A stretch of DNA of 64,000 bases from CAYMAZ01 sp964526285 (GTDB lineage Bacteria; Bacteroidota; Bacteroidia; Bacteroidales; DTU049): NCBI GenBank assembly GCA_964526285.1, contig CAZGIW010000003.1:34436-98435 (forward strand). Reading direction: 5' to 3'. Positions 43,414-52,971 of the stretch are shown here, in pieces; positions within the stretch are counted from its first letter, which is position 1; every line of letters begins with the position of its first letter. The position numbers were made by a program, and so were the translations under genes. The notes under the pieces are model-generated. The model did no database searches and was not told where the DNA came from. It saw nothing but the letters and a program-made list of their open reading frames with translations.

Positions 43414-44871
43414 ATGAAATTCATTCTCAAATTTTTGCTTTTTCAGCTTCTGTACCAAACAATTGCATTTTCACAGAACACTGTTACAGATGTATTGAAC
43501 AACACGGTAGATCCATGCACACTCACTGTGGGAACCGTTGTCACCGTTTCAAATGCTGTTGAACTGAGGACAGCCATCGACCAGGCCAATTCTGGTGGTG
43601 GAAACATGACTATTCTTTTACAGGATGGCACGTATCAAATTGCTTCCACCACATGGTATCCTTATATTACAGCCAGCAATCTGGTGTTTAGAAGTGTTTC
43701 AGGAAACAGAAACGGCGTTATTATCTGCGGTTCAGGCATGCATGATGTTTCTCCGGGCACAGAAAACGGATTCTATATTGTGGGAAACAATGTCACAATT
43801 GCAGACCTGACTGTAAGAGATGTTGGCAATCACGCCATTGCTGCTGACGGAACAAGTTCTAATGTTTTTATATATAATGTGCGGTTTCAGGACACCTATG
43901 AGCAAATGTTCAAAGGAACAAATTCTGGCAATGGTTCACAAAACGGAAAAATTCAGTGCTGTCTGTTCGAATATACAGCAGGAATCGGTCCACAGTATTA
44001 TATCGGGGGCATTGATATTCACAAAGGAAGCGACTGGATTGTTCAGGACAATGTGTTTATTGACATTAAAAGTCCTACCGGCGTGCTTGCCGAACATGCC
44101 ATTCATTTCTGGAACAACTCTTCAGACAATCTAGTTGAAAGAAATTTGATTATCAATTGTGACAGAGGGATTGGTTTTGGACTTGGTTCTTCCGGAAACA
44201 CAGGCGGAAGTATCAGAAACAATATGATTTATAACAACGGAAGCGGCCCGAATACTGATGTTGGAATCGGCATAGAAACTTCGCCCGGAACAACAATTTA
44301 TAACAACACTGTGTATATCACAGGCTATCCCAATGCTATTGAATACCGATTTGCTGCCACAAGCGATGTTGAAATTGTAAACAACCTGACAAATGCAAAT
44401 ATTCAGCCCAGAGACGGAGCAACTGCAACACTTGGAACCAATGCAACCAATGCGCAAAGCTCATGGTTTGTGGATATAACTTCAGGAAATCTTCGTTTAA
44501 ATCAGAATGTTGCCACAGTTTGCAATCAGGGAACCGATTTATCAGCTCTCTTTACAGATGATATTGACAAGCATGTTCGTCCCGCTGGTAGTGCGTTTGA
44601 TATTGGGGCACATGAGTTTGGTGCAACAGGAGATATTATTAACCTCGAACCCTCAGAAGCTATTTTGCTCTATCCCAATCCTGCTGATTCGTTTGTTTAC
44701 ATTGAGGGAGAAACCGCTGAAAGGATTTTAATACTCGACTGCAACGGCAAATTATTGAAAATCCTATACAATACTTCTGTCGTTGATATTGGGGCCTTCT
44801 CTCCGGGAATATATTACGCCAAAGTATTTTTTGGCCATGAATGTAAAGTTTTTAAATTTTTACGACAGTAA
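43414..44871 (+). CDS. Secreted right-handed beta-helix protein with T9SS type A signal
   Basis: A 485-residue exported protein, signal peptide about 1-20 (ending IAFSQ). Residues about 45-400 have the regular pattern of a parallel beta-helix as in pectate lyases (AIDQANSGGGNMTILLQDGTY; NGFYIVGNNVTIADLTVRDV; NSSDNLVERNLIINCDRG; RNNMIYNNG). The LRTAIDQA opening is typical of PL1/PL6-like and choice-of-anchor Q proteins. I cannot confirm catalytic residues, so a lyase activity is only possible. The C-terminal 75 residues (LYPNPADSFVYIEG...GKLLKILYN...FSPGIYYAKVFF) are a T9SS type A sorting domain. It is in an operon with the CBM9-AraC regulator and converges on the next gene. Confidence 0.85.
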   Translation: MKFILKFLLFQLLYQTIAFSQNTVTDVLNNTVDPCTLTVGTVVTVSNAVELRTAIDQANSGGGNMTILLQDGTYQIASTTWYPYITASNLVFRSVSGNRNGVIICGSGMHDVSPGTENGFYIVGNNVTIADLTVRDVGNHAIAADGTSSNVFIYNVRFQDTYEQMFKGTNSGNGSQNGKIQCCLFEYTAGIGPQYYIGGIDIHKGSDWIVQDNVFIDIKSPTGVLAEHAIHFWNNSSDNLVERNLIINCDRGIGFGLGSSGNTGGSIRNNMIYNNGSGPNTDVGIGIETSPGTTIYNNTVYITGYPNAIEYRFAATSDVEIVNNLTNANIQPRDGATATLGTNATNAQSSWFVDITSGNLRLNQNVATVCNQGTDLSALFTDDIDKHVRPAGSAFDIGAHEFGATGDIINLEPSEAILLYPNPADSFVYIEGETAERILILDCNGKLLKILYNTSVVDIGAFSPGIYYAKVFFGHECKVFKFLRQ

Positions 44872-44884
44872 AAACTTATTCATA

Positions 44885-46036
44885 TCAAACAACAATTTTT
44901 TTACTTTTCAAATCTTCGGCTATCAAATACACTTCTTCCACAATACTCTGAATTACCTCAGCATTAGAAAGAAAATCGTTAAATTCTACCATAATGCCGG
45001 GAGATCCGAATCGTATTCTAATCGCTGTGGGGTGGTCATTCACTCTCAAGTAATTTGAGTCAAGAGCATAGCGCGTGTTTCTTGTGACAGAAATAGGCCC
45101 CTCGCCAGAATAACCAAAATATGAATACCCAGGCACTACAGCAGCATAAAATAAATAATACATTCTATTAGTATTTTTCATTGTGACATATATCATGGCA
45201 GAATATCCCCTGTCTTTAAAACAAAAACCACAACCATTGGTTGAAAATTTGTCTGGATGAACATCAAACCACCAGGTATTGAGCCATTTTATTATTTCTG
45301 AAGGGCTGCCTACATATCCACAACATTGAACATTTGCATTAATAAGTTTTTCAGACATCATGTGCATATGATCAAAGGTTTTTTTTCGAAAAAGAGCAAG
45401 ATCGTACATCCACCATTGAAAAAACGAAAAAGAAATAAGAACAATACCGTGCATTACCATAAACCATAAAAGAGGATTTACCAAAGAATAGCCAAACATT
45501 AGTAAAGCAAATCCAATCGGAATTACAAATGCATAAAAGCTTCTGACTGAAATCTTTATCACGCTATTTCGAATATGTTTCTTTACCCTGATTTTTCTTA
45601 TTTCATCAGCAATATTCTGTAAATCAGCTGTAAGTGGAGTGGCTTCTGATTTTTCTTCAAAGTCTTTTTCTGAAAAAGTGATTCCGCATTGATTGTCAAT
45701 AGGGTAGCATTTTTTACATTTATAAGAAATATTTCCAAAAAGAAATCGTGGATTAAGTGTCTGGTATTTAATGATGTATATTATGTATGTTATTATTGAA
45801 AAAATAGTTGGCAAAATTAATTTATCCAATAATCTAGGACCCACATACCAAACATAGTCAGAAATTATTACCTGAATTTCAGGAGGAATGCTCAAAAATC
45901 CTGCTCTGTGCAAAAAAAAGAACGTTGCAACAAAAACACCAAAAGGGATTAAAGAAGAAAACCTGATATAAGACAAAACTCTATCCCATCTTTGGTCGTT
46001 TTTAATGAAAACACTCTCTTTGAATTTCTTGGCCAC
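44885..46036 (-). CDS. Hypothetical polytopic membrane protein (383 aa)
   Basis: The family is not recognised. The start is a GTG (MAKKFKESVF...), less certain than an ATG. There are four probable membrane helices: about 27-47 (SSLIPFGVFVATFFFLHRA), 70-92 (LILPTIFSIITYIIYII), 166-188 (SFYAFVIPIGFALLMFGYSL) and 192-215 (LLWFMVMHGIVLISFSFF). A cytoplasmic loop between helices 2 and 3 has a CKKC pair. The C-terminal 170 residues are soluble, with CCGYVGSPSEIIKWLNTWWF and GCGFCFKDRGYSAMIYV, and could be a separate domain. It is transcribed alone against its neighbours. Confidence 0.75.
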   Translation of the reverse strand: MAKKFKESVFIKNDQRWDRVLSYIRFSSLIPFGVFVATFFFLHRAGFLSIPPEIQVIISDYVWYVGPRLLDKLILPTIFSIITYIIYIIKYQTLNPRFLFGNISYKCKKCYPIDNQCGITFSEKDFEEKSEATPLTADLQNIADEIRKIRVKKHIRNSVIKISVRSFYAFVIPIGFALLMFGYSLVNPLLWFMVMHGIVLISFSFFQWWMYDLALFRKKTFDHMHMMSEKLINANVQCCGYVGSPSEIIKWLNTWWFDVHPDKFSTNGCGFCFKDRGYSAMIYVTMKNTNRMYYLFYAAVVPGYSYFGYSGEGPISVTRNTRYALDSNYLRVNDHPTAIRIRFGSPGIMVEFNDFLSNAEVIQSIVEEVYLIAEDLKSKKIVV

Positions 46037-46267
46037 TCAGAAAAATATTTGCTGTAAATATAGAAACATTTTTAAAGATGACTTGTTTATATTTTTTTAA
46101 AATCTCTCTTTATTGAAGTTTTCAATAAAAATTACCAATAAAAATATACACCGAAAACACAGTATTTACTTGAGCTGTCGCAATATTACAAGACATTGTC
46201 GCAATTATACAAGTGGCTTTTTTGATTGTGCTTTTACTTTGCCACAAAATCAAACGAAATAAAAATC

Positions 46268-48238
46268 ATGAAAACAAAAACATTACTACAAATTCGCTCA
46301 GCTAATAGCGAATATCGAATTTTACGAATTACTAATAAACAAATAAAAAAATTCCTACTTCTAAATTCGAGTATTCTATTGTTCTATTGTTCTATTGTTC
46401 TTTTATCTTTGACTGCAGTGGCACAGGCACCTGAATCCTTCAAGTACCAGGCAGCTCTTAGGGACAACGGTGGTAATATCATCGCCAATCAGGCTGTTGA
46501 TATCAGGATTACCATCAGCAACAGCAGTATTGCAATATATCAGGAGAGCCACACTACAACTACAAACCCCTATGGGCTTGTGAGTCTGAATGTTGGCTCT
46601 GGAACAGTACTTTTAGGAGTGTTTGCAAATATCAGCTGGGGAAGCGATGAACACTTTATTCAGGTTGAAATGAACACCGGAGGAGGATATGTGAATATGG
46701 GAACCACGCAGTTGCTCAGTGTGCCCTATGCACTTCATGCTAAAACAGTTGAAAGTGTTACGGAAAATGATCCTGTTTTTTCTTCAAGTCCTGCTGCAGG
46801 AATCTCATCGGGTAACATCACAAACTGGAACACAGCTTATGGCTGGGGCAACCATGCTACGGCAGGTTATCTCACAGGCAACCAAAACATTACGCTTTTT
46901 GGGGATGTAACGGGAAGCGGCACCACGACAATGACAACAAGCATTGCAAACAATGCTGTAACAACAGCAAAGATTGCCAATAATGCAGTAACAGTCGCCA
47001 AACTACCGGCAGGCGCCACTGCATCAACATATCTTAGGGGAGACGGAACCTGGGCAACACCCCCAATCGGAGGCAGCTCAAACTGGACAATTAGTGGGAG
47101 TAATATCTATAACAGCAATTCAGGAAATGTTGGTATCGGCGTTACATCTCCAGCCTCAAAACTTGATGTTGGTGGACATATTAGCATATCAGGGACGAAT
47201 TACTTTTTCGATATTTATGAATCAAATTTAGCAAATGCTTCAGGTTTTCGTTTTTTCAGAGAAGGCAATTTCAAAGGAGGAGTCTTTTTTAGAAACAACT
47301 ATATCAATATTTCCAACAGCAATAATGAATCTGGTCTTGTAATAAATCTTGATGACAGAAATGTGGGAATCGGAACAAACAACCCCAATGCCCGATTGGA
47401 AATCAGCGGTTCCGGCGAACAAAGTTTAAGAATTCACTCTTCTTCAACACCTGGGGATGTTAGTATTGATTTTCTCAGGGCAGGAACAAACTTTTATGAC
47501 TGGAGAATCAGAAATACCGGAGGAGATTTAAGATTTTCTTGGTCTGCTGATGATCTTGCCACTGCCAATGATATACTTTGTCTGAAGCATTCAACAGGAA
47601 GGGTTGGCATTGGCACCAATATACCTACTGCTCAATTACATACAACAGGTACAGTTCGTTTTGCGGGAGCAGGCACACCAGGAACTGGGAAAGTGCTTAC
47701 ATCTGATGCCCAGGGGAATGCCACATGGGAATCTTTTTTAAAATATCAGGTTGGTGACTTCGCTCACGGGGGGGTGGTTTTTTACGTAGAACCATGTGGA
47801 ACAAAAGGCCTGGTGGCTGCAATTGATGATCAAAGTGCAGGTGTAAAATGGAGAGGTGGTAGTTCAAATTATTTAACAATGGCCAGGGGAGATGAAATTT
47901 ATGCAGGCAAGATGAATACTTCTGTCATCATCTCTGTTCATTCTGCAAAAAATGATTATGATGATCATGCAGCATTACTATGCGCCAATTATCAAGGGGG
48001 AGGCTATGGCGATTGGTACCTGCCTTCAAAAGAAGAATTAAACCTGATGTACCAAAATAAGACACCTATTAATGTTATTGCAACGGCTAATGGAGGAAGT
48101 GCTTTTTCCAATAGTGTTTATTGGAGCTCTACCGAGAATTCAGATATTGGCGCGTGGAGACAATACTTCCTTGATGGCAGCCAATACGCAAACAATAAGG
48201 GCAACACAAATAGCGTGCGTGCTATTCGGGCTTTTTAA
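46268..48238 (+). CDS. Secreted tail-fibre-like protein with DUF1566 C-terminal domain
   Basis: A 656-residue secreted protein whose start at 46268 matches two downstream paralogues (MKTKTLLQIRSANSEY...). The long signal peptide (about 53 residues) has a basic N-part (RITNKQIKK) and hydrophobic FLLLNSSILLFYCSIVLLSL. Residues about 55-150 are a domain common in Bacteroidota tail-fibre-like proteins (ESFKYQAALRDNGGNII...QLLSVPYALHAKT). The middle has collagen-like low-complexity and IGTNNP/GIGT repeats. The C-terminal 165 residues are DUF1566-like (GGVVFYVEPCGTKGLVAA...WYLPSKEELNLMYQN...VYWSSTE...VRAIRAF). It is first of three genes with near-identical leaders. The function is unknown. Confidence 0.82.
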   Translation: MKTKTLLQIRSANSEYRILRITNKQIKKFLLLNSSILLFYCSIVLLSLTAVAQAPESFKYQAALRDNGGNIIANQAVDIRITISNSSIAIYQESHTTTTNPYGLVSLNVGSGTVLLGVFANISWGSDEHFIQVEMNTGGGYVNMGTTQLLSVPYALHAKTVESVTENDPVFSSSPAAGISSGNITNWNTAYGWGNHATAGYLTGNQNITLFGDVTGSGTTTMTTSIANNAVTTAKIANNAVTVAKLPAGATASTYLRGDGTWATPPIGGSSNWTISGSNIYNSNSGNVGIGVTSPASKLDVGGHISISGTNYFFDIYESNLANASGFRFFREGNFKGGVFFRNNYINISNSNNESGLVINLDDRNVGIGTNNPNARLEISGSGEQSLRIHSSSTPGDVSIDFLRAGTNFYDWRIRNTGGDLRFSWSADDLATANDILCLKHSTGRVGIGTNIPTAQLHTTGTVRFAGAGTPGTGKVLTSDAQGNATWESFLKYQVGDFAHGGVVFYVEPCGTKGLVAAIDDQSAGVKWRGGSSNYLTMARGDEIYAGKMNTSVIISVHSAKNDYDDHAALLCANYQGGGYGDWYLPSKEELNLMYQNKTPINVIATANGGSAFSNSVYWSSTENSDIGAWRQYFLDGSQYANNKGNTNSVRAIRAF

Positions 48239-48258
48239 AAACCAAAAATTGACATTTT

Positions 48259-48327
48259 GCCTATGGGAACCTGTTAATTATTGCTCGCAAAGCCATTCAG
48301 GAGCAAGAGCAAATCATAGAAGATTAA
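48259..48327 (+). pseudogene. Remnant of an S74-type tail-fibre C-terminus
   Basis: This short stretch between two genes translates, after an in-frame stop, to AYGNLLIIARKAIQEQEQII and ends in a stop. It resembles the coiled coil that closes peptidase S74 (endosialidase chaperone) proteins, as in EGMKEQQEEIEQLKALIEQQ of the gene at 48980. It has no start codon or upstream frame. I read it as the leftover end of a lost or replaced domain; with only about 22 codons this is tentative. Confidence 0.35.
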
Positions 48328-48360
48328 AACAAACAAAAATCAATAAAAACCATATTTATC

Positions 48361-48945
48361 ATGAAAACAAAAACATTACTACAAATTCGCTCTGCTAATA
48401 GCGAATATCCAATTCTACGAATAACTGATAAAAAAATAAAAAAATTCTTACTTCTAAATTCGAGTATTCTATTATTCTACTGTTCAATTATTCTCCTGTC
48501 TTCCCCCGCTATAGGGCAAACTATCCAAAACGATGTCGTCGCATCAGGAGGAGGACATGCAGTGACGGGAAACATTGACATGGAATTCACCATTGGTGAG
48601 CCTGTTATTGAAACCTTTGAAGAAACAAATCTCACTTTGACACAGGGTTTTCATCAGCCATCACTTGTGCTTACATCAATTGAAGAACCTGATATGCTCA
48701 CAAATATCAGCATTTTTCCAAATCCTGTGAGTGATGAACTGAGCATTGAAATTCCTGCTGATTACAGTTCAAAAATTCTGTATCATCTGTTTGACATCAA
48801 CGGAAAACTACTTCAATCAGGTGAATTTTATTCAGGGTCTAATAAACTTGAGATGCATTCATATGCCACTGCCAGCTATGTGCTTCAAATTTCTGACACA
48901 TCAACAGGTCGGCAAATACAAACAAAAATCATGAAAATCAGATAA
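48361..48945 (+). CDS. Small T9SS type A cargo protein with shared leader
   Basis: A 194-residue secreted protein. The first 155 bases are almost identical to those of the genes at 46268 and 48980 and encode a signal peptide of about 50 residues. The mature protein starts TIQNDVVASGGGHAVTGNIDMEFTIGEPVI, the small beta-rich domain seen in many Bacteroidota proteins that occur next to tail-fibre genes. The remainder is a T9SS sorting domain (ISIFPNPVSDELSIEI...DINGKLLQSGEF...SYVLQI). It lies 34 bp before the S74 gene and is probably cotranscribed with it. Confidence 0.85.
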   Translation: MKTKTLLQIRSANSEYPILRITDKKIKKFLLLNSSILLFYCSIILLSSPAIGQTIQNDVVASGGGHAVTGNIDMEFTIGEPVIETFEETNLTLTQGFHQPSLVLTSIEEPDMLTNISIFPNPVSDELSIEIPADYSSKILYHLFDINGKLLQSGEFYSGSNKLEMHSYATASYVLQISDTSTGRQIQTKIMKIR

Positions 48946-48979
48946 TAAAAATTAATAATTTAAAAACAATAACAATATC

Positions 48980-50482
48980 ATGAAAACAAAAACATTACAA
49001 CTAATTCGCTCTACTAATAGCGAATATCGAATTTTACGAATTACGAATAAACTAATAAAAAAATTCCTACTTCTAAATTCGAGTATTCTATTGTTCTATT
49101 GTTCTTTTTTCCTTTTATCTTTCCCTGCAGTGGCACAGGCTCCTGAATCATTCAAATACCAGGCAGCTCTTCGTGACAACACAGGAGATCTCATTGTAAA
49201 TCAGATGATTGCCGTAAGGGCGACAATTCACAATTCATCAAGTGCGGTGTATTCAGAAACACACACTGTAAACACAAATGATTACGGGCTTGTATTTATT
49301 AATGTGGGAGAAGGCAGCGTGGAAAGCGGTGTTTTTTCATCAATCAACTGGGGCGCAGACGATTACTTTCTTCAAATTGAAATCAATAACGGCAGCGGTT
49401 ATACAGATATGGGACAAACTCAGCTTTTGAGTGTGCCCTATTCTTTATATGCAAAAACAGCAGAGAGTATCTCGGGAGGAATTACAGAAACTGACCCAAC
49501 CTGGAACGGTAGTGCAAACACAACCGGCAACATCAACAGGTCAGGAAATATTGGGATAGGAACAACCAATCCCACTGCATTGCTTCATACCAACGGCACA
49601 GGCACAGGCGAAGGAAGTGTGGTTTTTGTTGGCTCGTTTAAATCAACTAATCCAGGGCCTCCACCTGTATCTGGCTCAGGCACACGTATGATGTGGTATC
49701 CTGACAAGGCAGCTTTCAGGACAGGAAATGTTAGCGGTACTGCGTGGAATCAAGATAGTATTGGTAATTATTCTGTTGCTATGGGAAACAATAGTAAAGC
49801 AATTGGATCAAGTTCATATGCTTTTGGAAGTGGCGCAACTGCTTCAGAAACCTCCTCAATTGCAATGGGTGCTTCATCAAAGGCTTTAGGACGCTGGGCC
49901 ATAGCATTGGGTAATGGCACAATCGCATCAGGGGAACATTCCACTGCAATTGGATTTTATGCAAATGCTTCAGGAATATATTCTACTGCAATAGGTAGAA
50001 ATGCAAATGCTACCGGTAATTATGCGTTTGCCATAAATCTAACTTCATCAGCAGGACCAAATGTGGGAGCAAATACTTTCCGTATTTCAGGTGCAACTGA
50101 AATCGGTGGTAATGTGGCCTGGACAAACCACAGCGACAAAAGATTAAAGAAAAACATTGAGTTGTTGAGTTTGGAGAACAATCTTAGCAAAATCATGCAA
50201 CTCAACGGCGTAAGATACGAATGGAAAGAATATAACAATAATCTCAATCTTGGTTTTATCGCGCAAGATGTTGTTGATATTGTTCCTGAAGCAGTTCGTT
50301 ACGATGAAGAAAACGACATCTATTCAATGGAATACACAGCCATAATTCCAATTTTGGTTGAAGGAATGAAAGAACAACAGGAAGAAATTGAACAACTGAA
50401 AGCCCTTATTGAGCAACAGCAGGTGCAAATTTCAACACTTATTGAACTGAATGCTGCGCATGAAACAAGTGCTTCAAAATAG
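48980..50482 (+). CDS. Tail-fibre-like secreted protein with YadA-type head repeats and S74 chaperone domain
   Basis: A 500-residue protein with the same leader as the two genes before it. Residues about 54-145 match the N-terminal domain of the 46268 product (ESFKYQAALRDNTGDLI...QLLSVPYSLYAKT). Residues about 260-350 are YadA-like head repeats with AMGxxSKA and TAIGxxAxA motifs, indicating a trimeric beta-roll. The C-terminal part (about 385-480) is a peptidase S74 intramolecular chaperone (SDKRLKKNIELL, NGVRYEWKE, LGFIAQDVVDIVPEAV, YTAIIPILVEGMKEQQ), followed by a coiled coil. Such domains help trimerisation and cleave themselves off. There is no T9SS signal at its end. It is not part of a prophage here. 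Confidence 0.88.
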   Translation: MKTKTLQLIRSTNSEYRILRITNKLIKKFLLLNSSILLFYCSFFLLSFPAVAQAPESFKYQAALRDNTGDLIVNQMIAVRATIHNSSSAVYSETHTVNTNDYGLVFINVGEGSVESGVFSSINWGADDYFLQIEINNGSGYTDMGQTQLLSVPYSLYAKTAESISGGITETDPTWNGSANTTGNINRSGNIGIGTTNPTALLHTNGTGTGEGSVVFVGSFKSTNPGPPPVSGSGTRMMWYPDKAAFRTGNVSGTAWNQDSIGNYSVAMGNNSKAIGSSSYAFGSGATASETSSIAMGASSKALGRWAIALGNGTIASGEHSTAIGFYANASGIYSTAIGRNANATGNYAFAINLTSSAGPNVGANTFRISGATEIGGNVAWTNHSDKRLKKNIELLSLENNLSKIMQLNGVRYEWKEYNNNLNLGFIAQDVVDIVPEAVRYDEENDIYSMEYTAIIPILVEGMKEQQEEIEQLKALIEQQQVQISTLIELNAAHETSASK

Positions 50483-50595
50483 AAAATTCTTTCATGAGAG
50501 ATCTGGATTAAAAAGCAATTTTCCATGCTTCGTAATAATTCGGAGCATGGATTTTAGTTGCTCAAAAAAATCTCTTCAGGCTGATAAAAAAATCT

Positions 50596-50603
50596 TATTT
50601 TTG
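50596..50603 (+). promoter_or_regulatory. Predicted -7 element of the FN3 T9SS gene
   Basis: TATTTTTG matches TAnnTTTG, 15 bp before the ATG at 50619. Confidence 0.45.
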
Positions 50604-50618
50604 AAAAAAGAAATATCC

Positions 50619-52961
50619 ATGAAATTTAAAATCCTATTTTTATCAATCTCATTGCTTATTATAGTATTTGCCGCCAAATCACAAACATTACTTGTGGATT
50701 TTGGTGCCAATGCAGGCTTAAACATCTACAATCCGGTTGACTTCCCTGGCTGGAACAATGTCACGGTCAGCCCCACAACCCAGTATGTGACAGGAGGTGG
50801 AGTGAGCGGTACATGCATGACTACGTCTCAGCCTGATCCTTTCAGTAATTTCACATGTATCAGCGGCACTGCCAGAAACTTTGTGAGGGGTGAAAGAATT
50901 TTTCTAACCTGGCACAACAATTCATCAACACCTCTGGAGTTTAATCCACTGATTAGTTTTACCGACAATAATAACCCTGTGAATACTGCAGGTCAGCCAC
51001 TTTGGTTTATCGTTGGCAAATATGAAAACTATTGGATTGATCCTGGTCAAACAATTGTTATACACTATGATATCACGGATGCAACCGATGCTGGAGATAT
51101 CTTTCCCATGTCAGAAGGCAACTATTCTTTACTTAATGTTTGTGTTAATATCACTGACCCGGGACTTATTCTTGATAAAATTGAAATCGGCTTGGCAGAC
51201 ACAGTTCCTCCTGCAATTCCCGCTAATCTGCAAATTACACAATCAACTTCAAACAGCATCACTTTATCATGGAATGCAGTTATTGATAATCCAGCAGGAG
51301 ACGGGATGAGTCATTATGACATTTTTGTCAACGGTCTTCATTTCGGAGTAAGCCAAACCAATCAATTTACAGCCCATCTGCTTGAAGCAGGAAAAAACTA
51401 CACCTTTCAGGTGAGAGCAGTTGATCTTAACCGCAATTTCAGTGGATTTTCCAATACAGTCAACGGAAGCACCTCTGCCTCTGCCTATGGCTGGCATTTG
51501 TTTGATCCACTGGAGCACATTACCTACAAAGGCGCTTTCAGGCTCCCTGACGGAGGTGTTAGCTCTGATTTCAACTATATGGATGGCGACCCTGCCTATT
51601 ATCCTGACGGAGATCCTGCAAACACTGATGCTTATCCCGGCTCTCTGTTTATCGCTGGTGATGCAACACTCCGATATGTGGCAGAAATATCAATTCCCGA
51701 GCCTGTTATTTCGCCCACAAAAAACCTGAACGATTTGAACCAGGCCACGTTTTTACAAAACTTTGCTGATGTTGCTTCTCCTAACATTCAATATGAAGAC
51801 TGGGGCTGGAAGAAAGGACCTGCACTGGAATATCTTCCGGCTCAGACAGGACAGACACAGGGATATTTGTACACATGTCACGGCGAATATTATGCATGGA
51901 GTGGTGACAGGTTTAATTCTTTCGGAGCATGCAACACCACCCTTTCCAGTCCGTCTCCTGCAGGTGGATGGTATATTGGGCCTGCATCAAGTGGAATGCT
52001 TGAGCCACATTATATGACAATAATTTCATTCAACTTTTCTATGCCCCATACTGTGAACAATCATTTATTGGTGGCAGGTGGCAGTCGTCCCGGCTACTTA
52101 CATAACGGCCCCACACTGGTGGCATACAGTCCGTGGAATGATGAAGCACCCCTGCCTCAAAACAATGCAGAATTGAGCCATACTCCGTTACTCATGTATG
52201 ATGATGACGGAGGGTCAAACTTTTTGAATGGACACGGATATTGCGACTACTGGTATGGTGGCGCCTGGATTGATTTGGGGAGCAGAGAAAGTGTTGTCAT
52301 ATCCGGAGCCAAAGGAAGAGGGCGTGAATGGTATGGATATAACAATGGAGAATCAACATTCAATGTTCTGATGAATGTCCCAACGCCCGATGAACCAGAA
52401 GATCATGGTCCCAGACAGTCGTATGCGCAAGCAATGCTGCTGTTTTACAATCCTCAGGATTTAATTTCAGTGTCAAACGGTCTTATGGAATCATGGGAAC
52501 CACAGCCTTATGCGGTGTTAGATATTAATGATTATTTTTACTATCCAAACAACTATGATCCCGATTATATATACAGGTTTAAAGGGGCTGGTGGTTTGGC
52601 TTTTGACAGGGACAGAAGCATGCTGTATGTTTTTGAACGGGGAGTTACAGGAGACAACAACACCATGGCAATTGTGCACGTTTGGCAGATAAATCACGAA
52701 GTATCCACCAATGAGTTCATTGCCAATGATAACATTACAGCATATTACAGCGAAGGAAATTTGCACATTCACTCTGAGGATGTGCTAAAACATGCTGTCA
52801 TTCAGGTTTTTGACATCCCGGGAAAACTTATTGCTTCTTTTGAAATGACTGATTCCTGCTGTGAAAGTTTCAGTTTATCAGCACCAGAGGGCGTATACAT
52901 TGTCAGCATTAAAACAGAAACATCTGCCAAAACCACAAAGGTGATGGTTTTTACAGACTAA
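50619..52961 (+). CDS. Secreted protein with fibronectin type III domain and T9SS signal
   Basis: A 780-residue secreted protein. The start at 50619 (MKFKILFLSISLLIIVFAAKS) follows a -7 box and gives a normal signal peptide of about 22 residues. Residues about 23-190 are an unassigned beta-rich domain (LLVDFGANAGLNIYNPVDFPGWNNV is reminiscent of a family that opens many Bacteroidota surface proteins). An FN3 domain occupies about 195-290 (PPAIPANLQITQSTSNSITLSW...NYTFQVRAVDLN). The long middle (about 300-690) is rich in Tyr, Asp and Trp and is not recognised; it might be an enzyme or beta-propeller. The C-terminal 75 residues (IAYYSEGNLHIHSEDVLKHAV...GKLIASFEM...APEGVYIVSI) are a T9SS type A domain. 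Confidence 0.8.
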   Translation: MKFKILFLSISLLIIVFAAKSQTLLVDFGANAGLNIYNPVDFPGWNNVTVSPTTQYVTGGGVSGTCMTTSQPDPFSNFTCISGTARNFVRGERIFLTWHNNSSTPLEFNPLISFTDNNNPVNTAGQPLWFIVGKYENYWIDPGQTIVIHYDITDATDAGDIFPMSEGNYSLLNVCVNITDPGLILDKIEIGLADTVPPAIPANLQITQSTSNSITLSWNAVIDNPAGDGMSHYDIFVNGLHFGVSQTNQFTAHLLEAGKNYTFQVRAVDLNRNFSGFSNTVNGSTSASAYGWHLFDPLEHITYKGAFRLPDGGVSSDFNYMDGDPAYYPDGDPANTDAYPGSLFIAGDATLRYVAEISIPEPVISPTKNLNDLNQATFLQNFADVASPNIQYEDWGWKKGPALEYLPAQTGQTQGYLYTCHGEYYAWSGDRFNSFGACNTTLSSPSPAGGWYIGPASSGMLEPHYMTIISFNFSMPHTVNNHLLVAGGSRPGYLHNGPTLVAYSPWNDEAPLPQNNAELSHTPLLMYDDDGGSNFLNGHGYCDYWYGGAWIDLGSRESVVISGAKGRGREWYGYNNGESTFNVLMNVPTPDEPEDHGPRQSYAQAMLLFYNPQDLISVSNGLMESWEPQPYAVLDINDYFYYPNNYDPDYIYRFKGAGGLAFDRDRSMLYVFERGVTGDNNTMAIVHVWQINHEVSTNEFIANDNITAYYSEGNLHIHSEDVLKHAVIQVFDIPGKLIASFEMTDSCCESFSLSAPEGVYIVSIKTETSAKTTKVMVFTD

Positions 52962-52971
52962 TACTTGATAA

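Noticed and set aside
43414..44871. Calling the beta-helix protein a pectate lyase
   Set aside because: The fold pattern is clear, but I could not identify the catalytic Arg/Asp set, so only the fold is reported.
46268..50482. Prophage tail region, because of tail-fibre and S74 domains
   Set aside because: The genes have signal peptides, sit among T9SS cargos, and no capsid, terminase, integrase or other phage gene is present.
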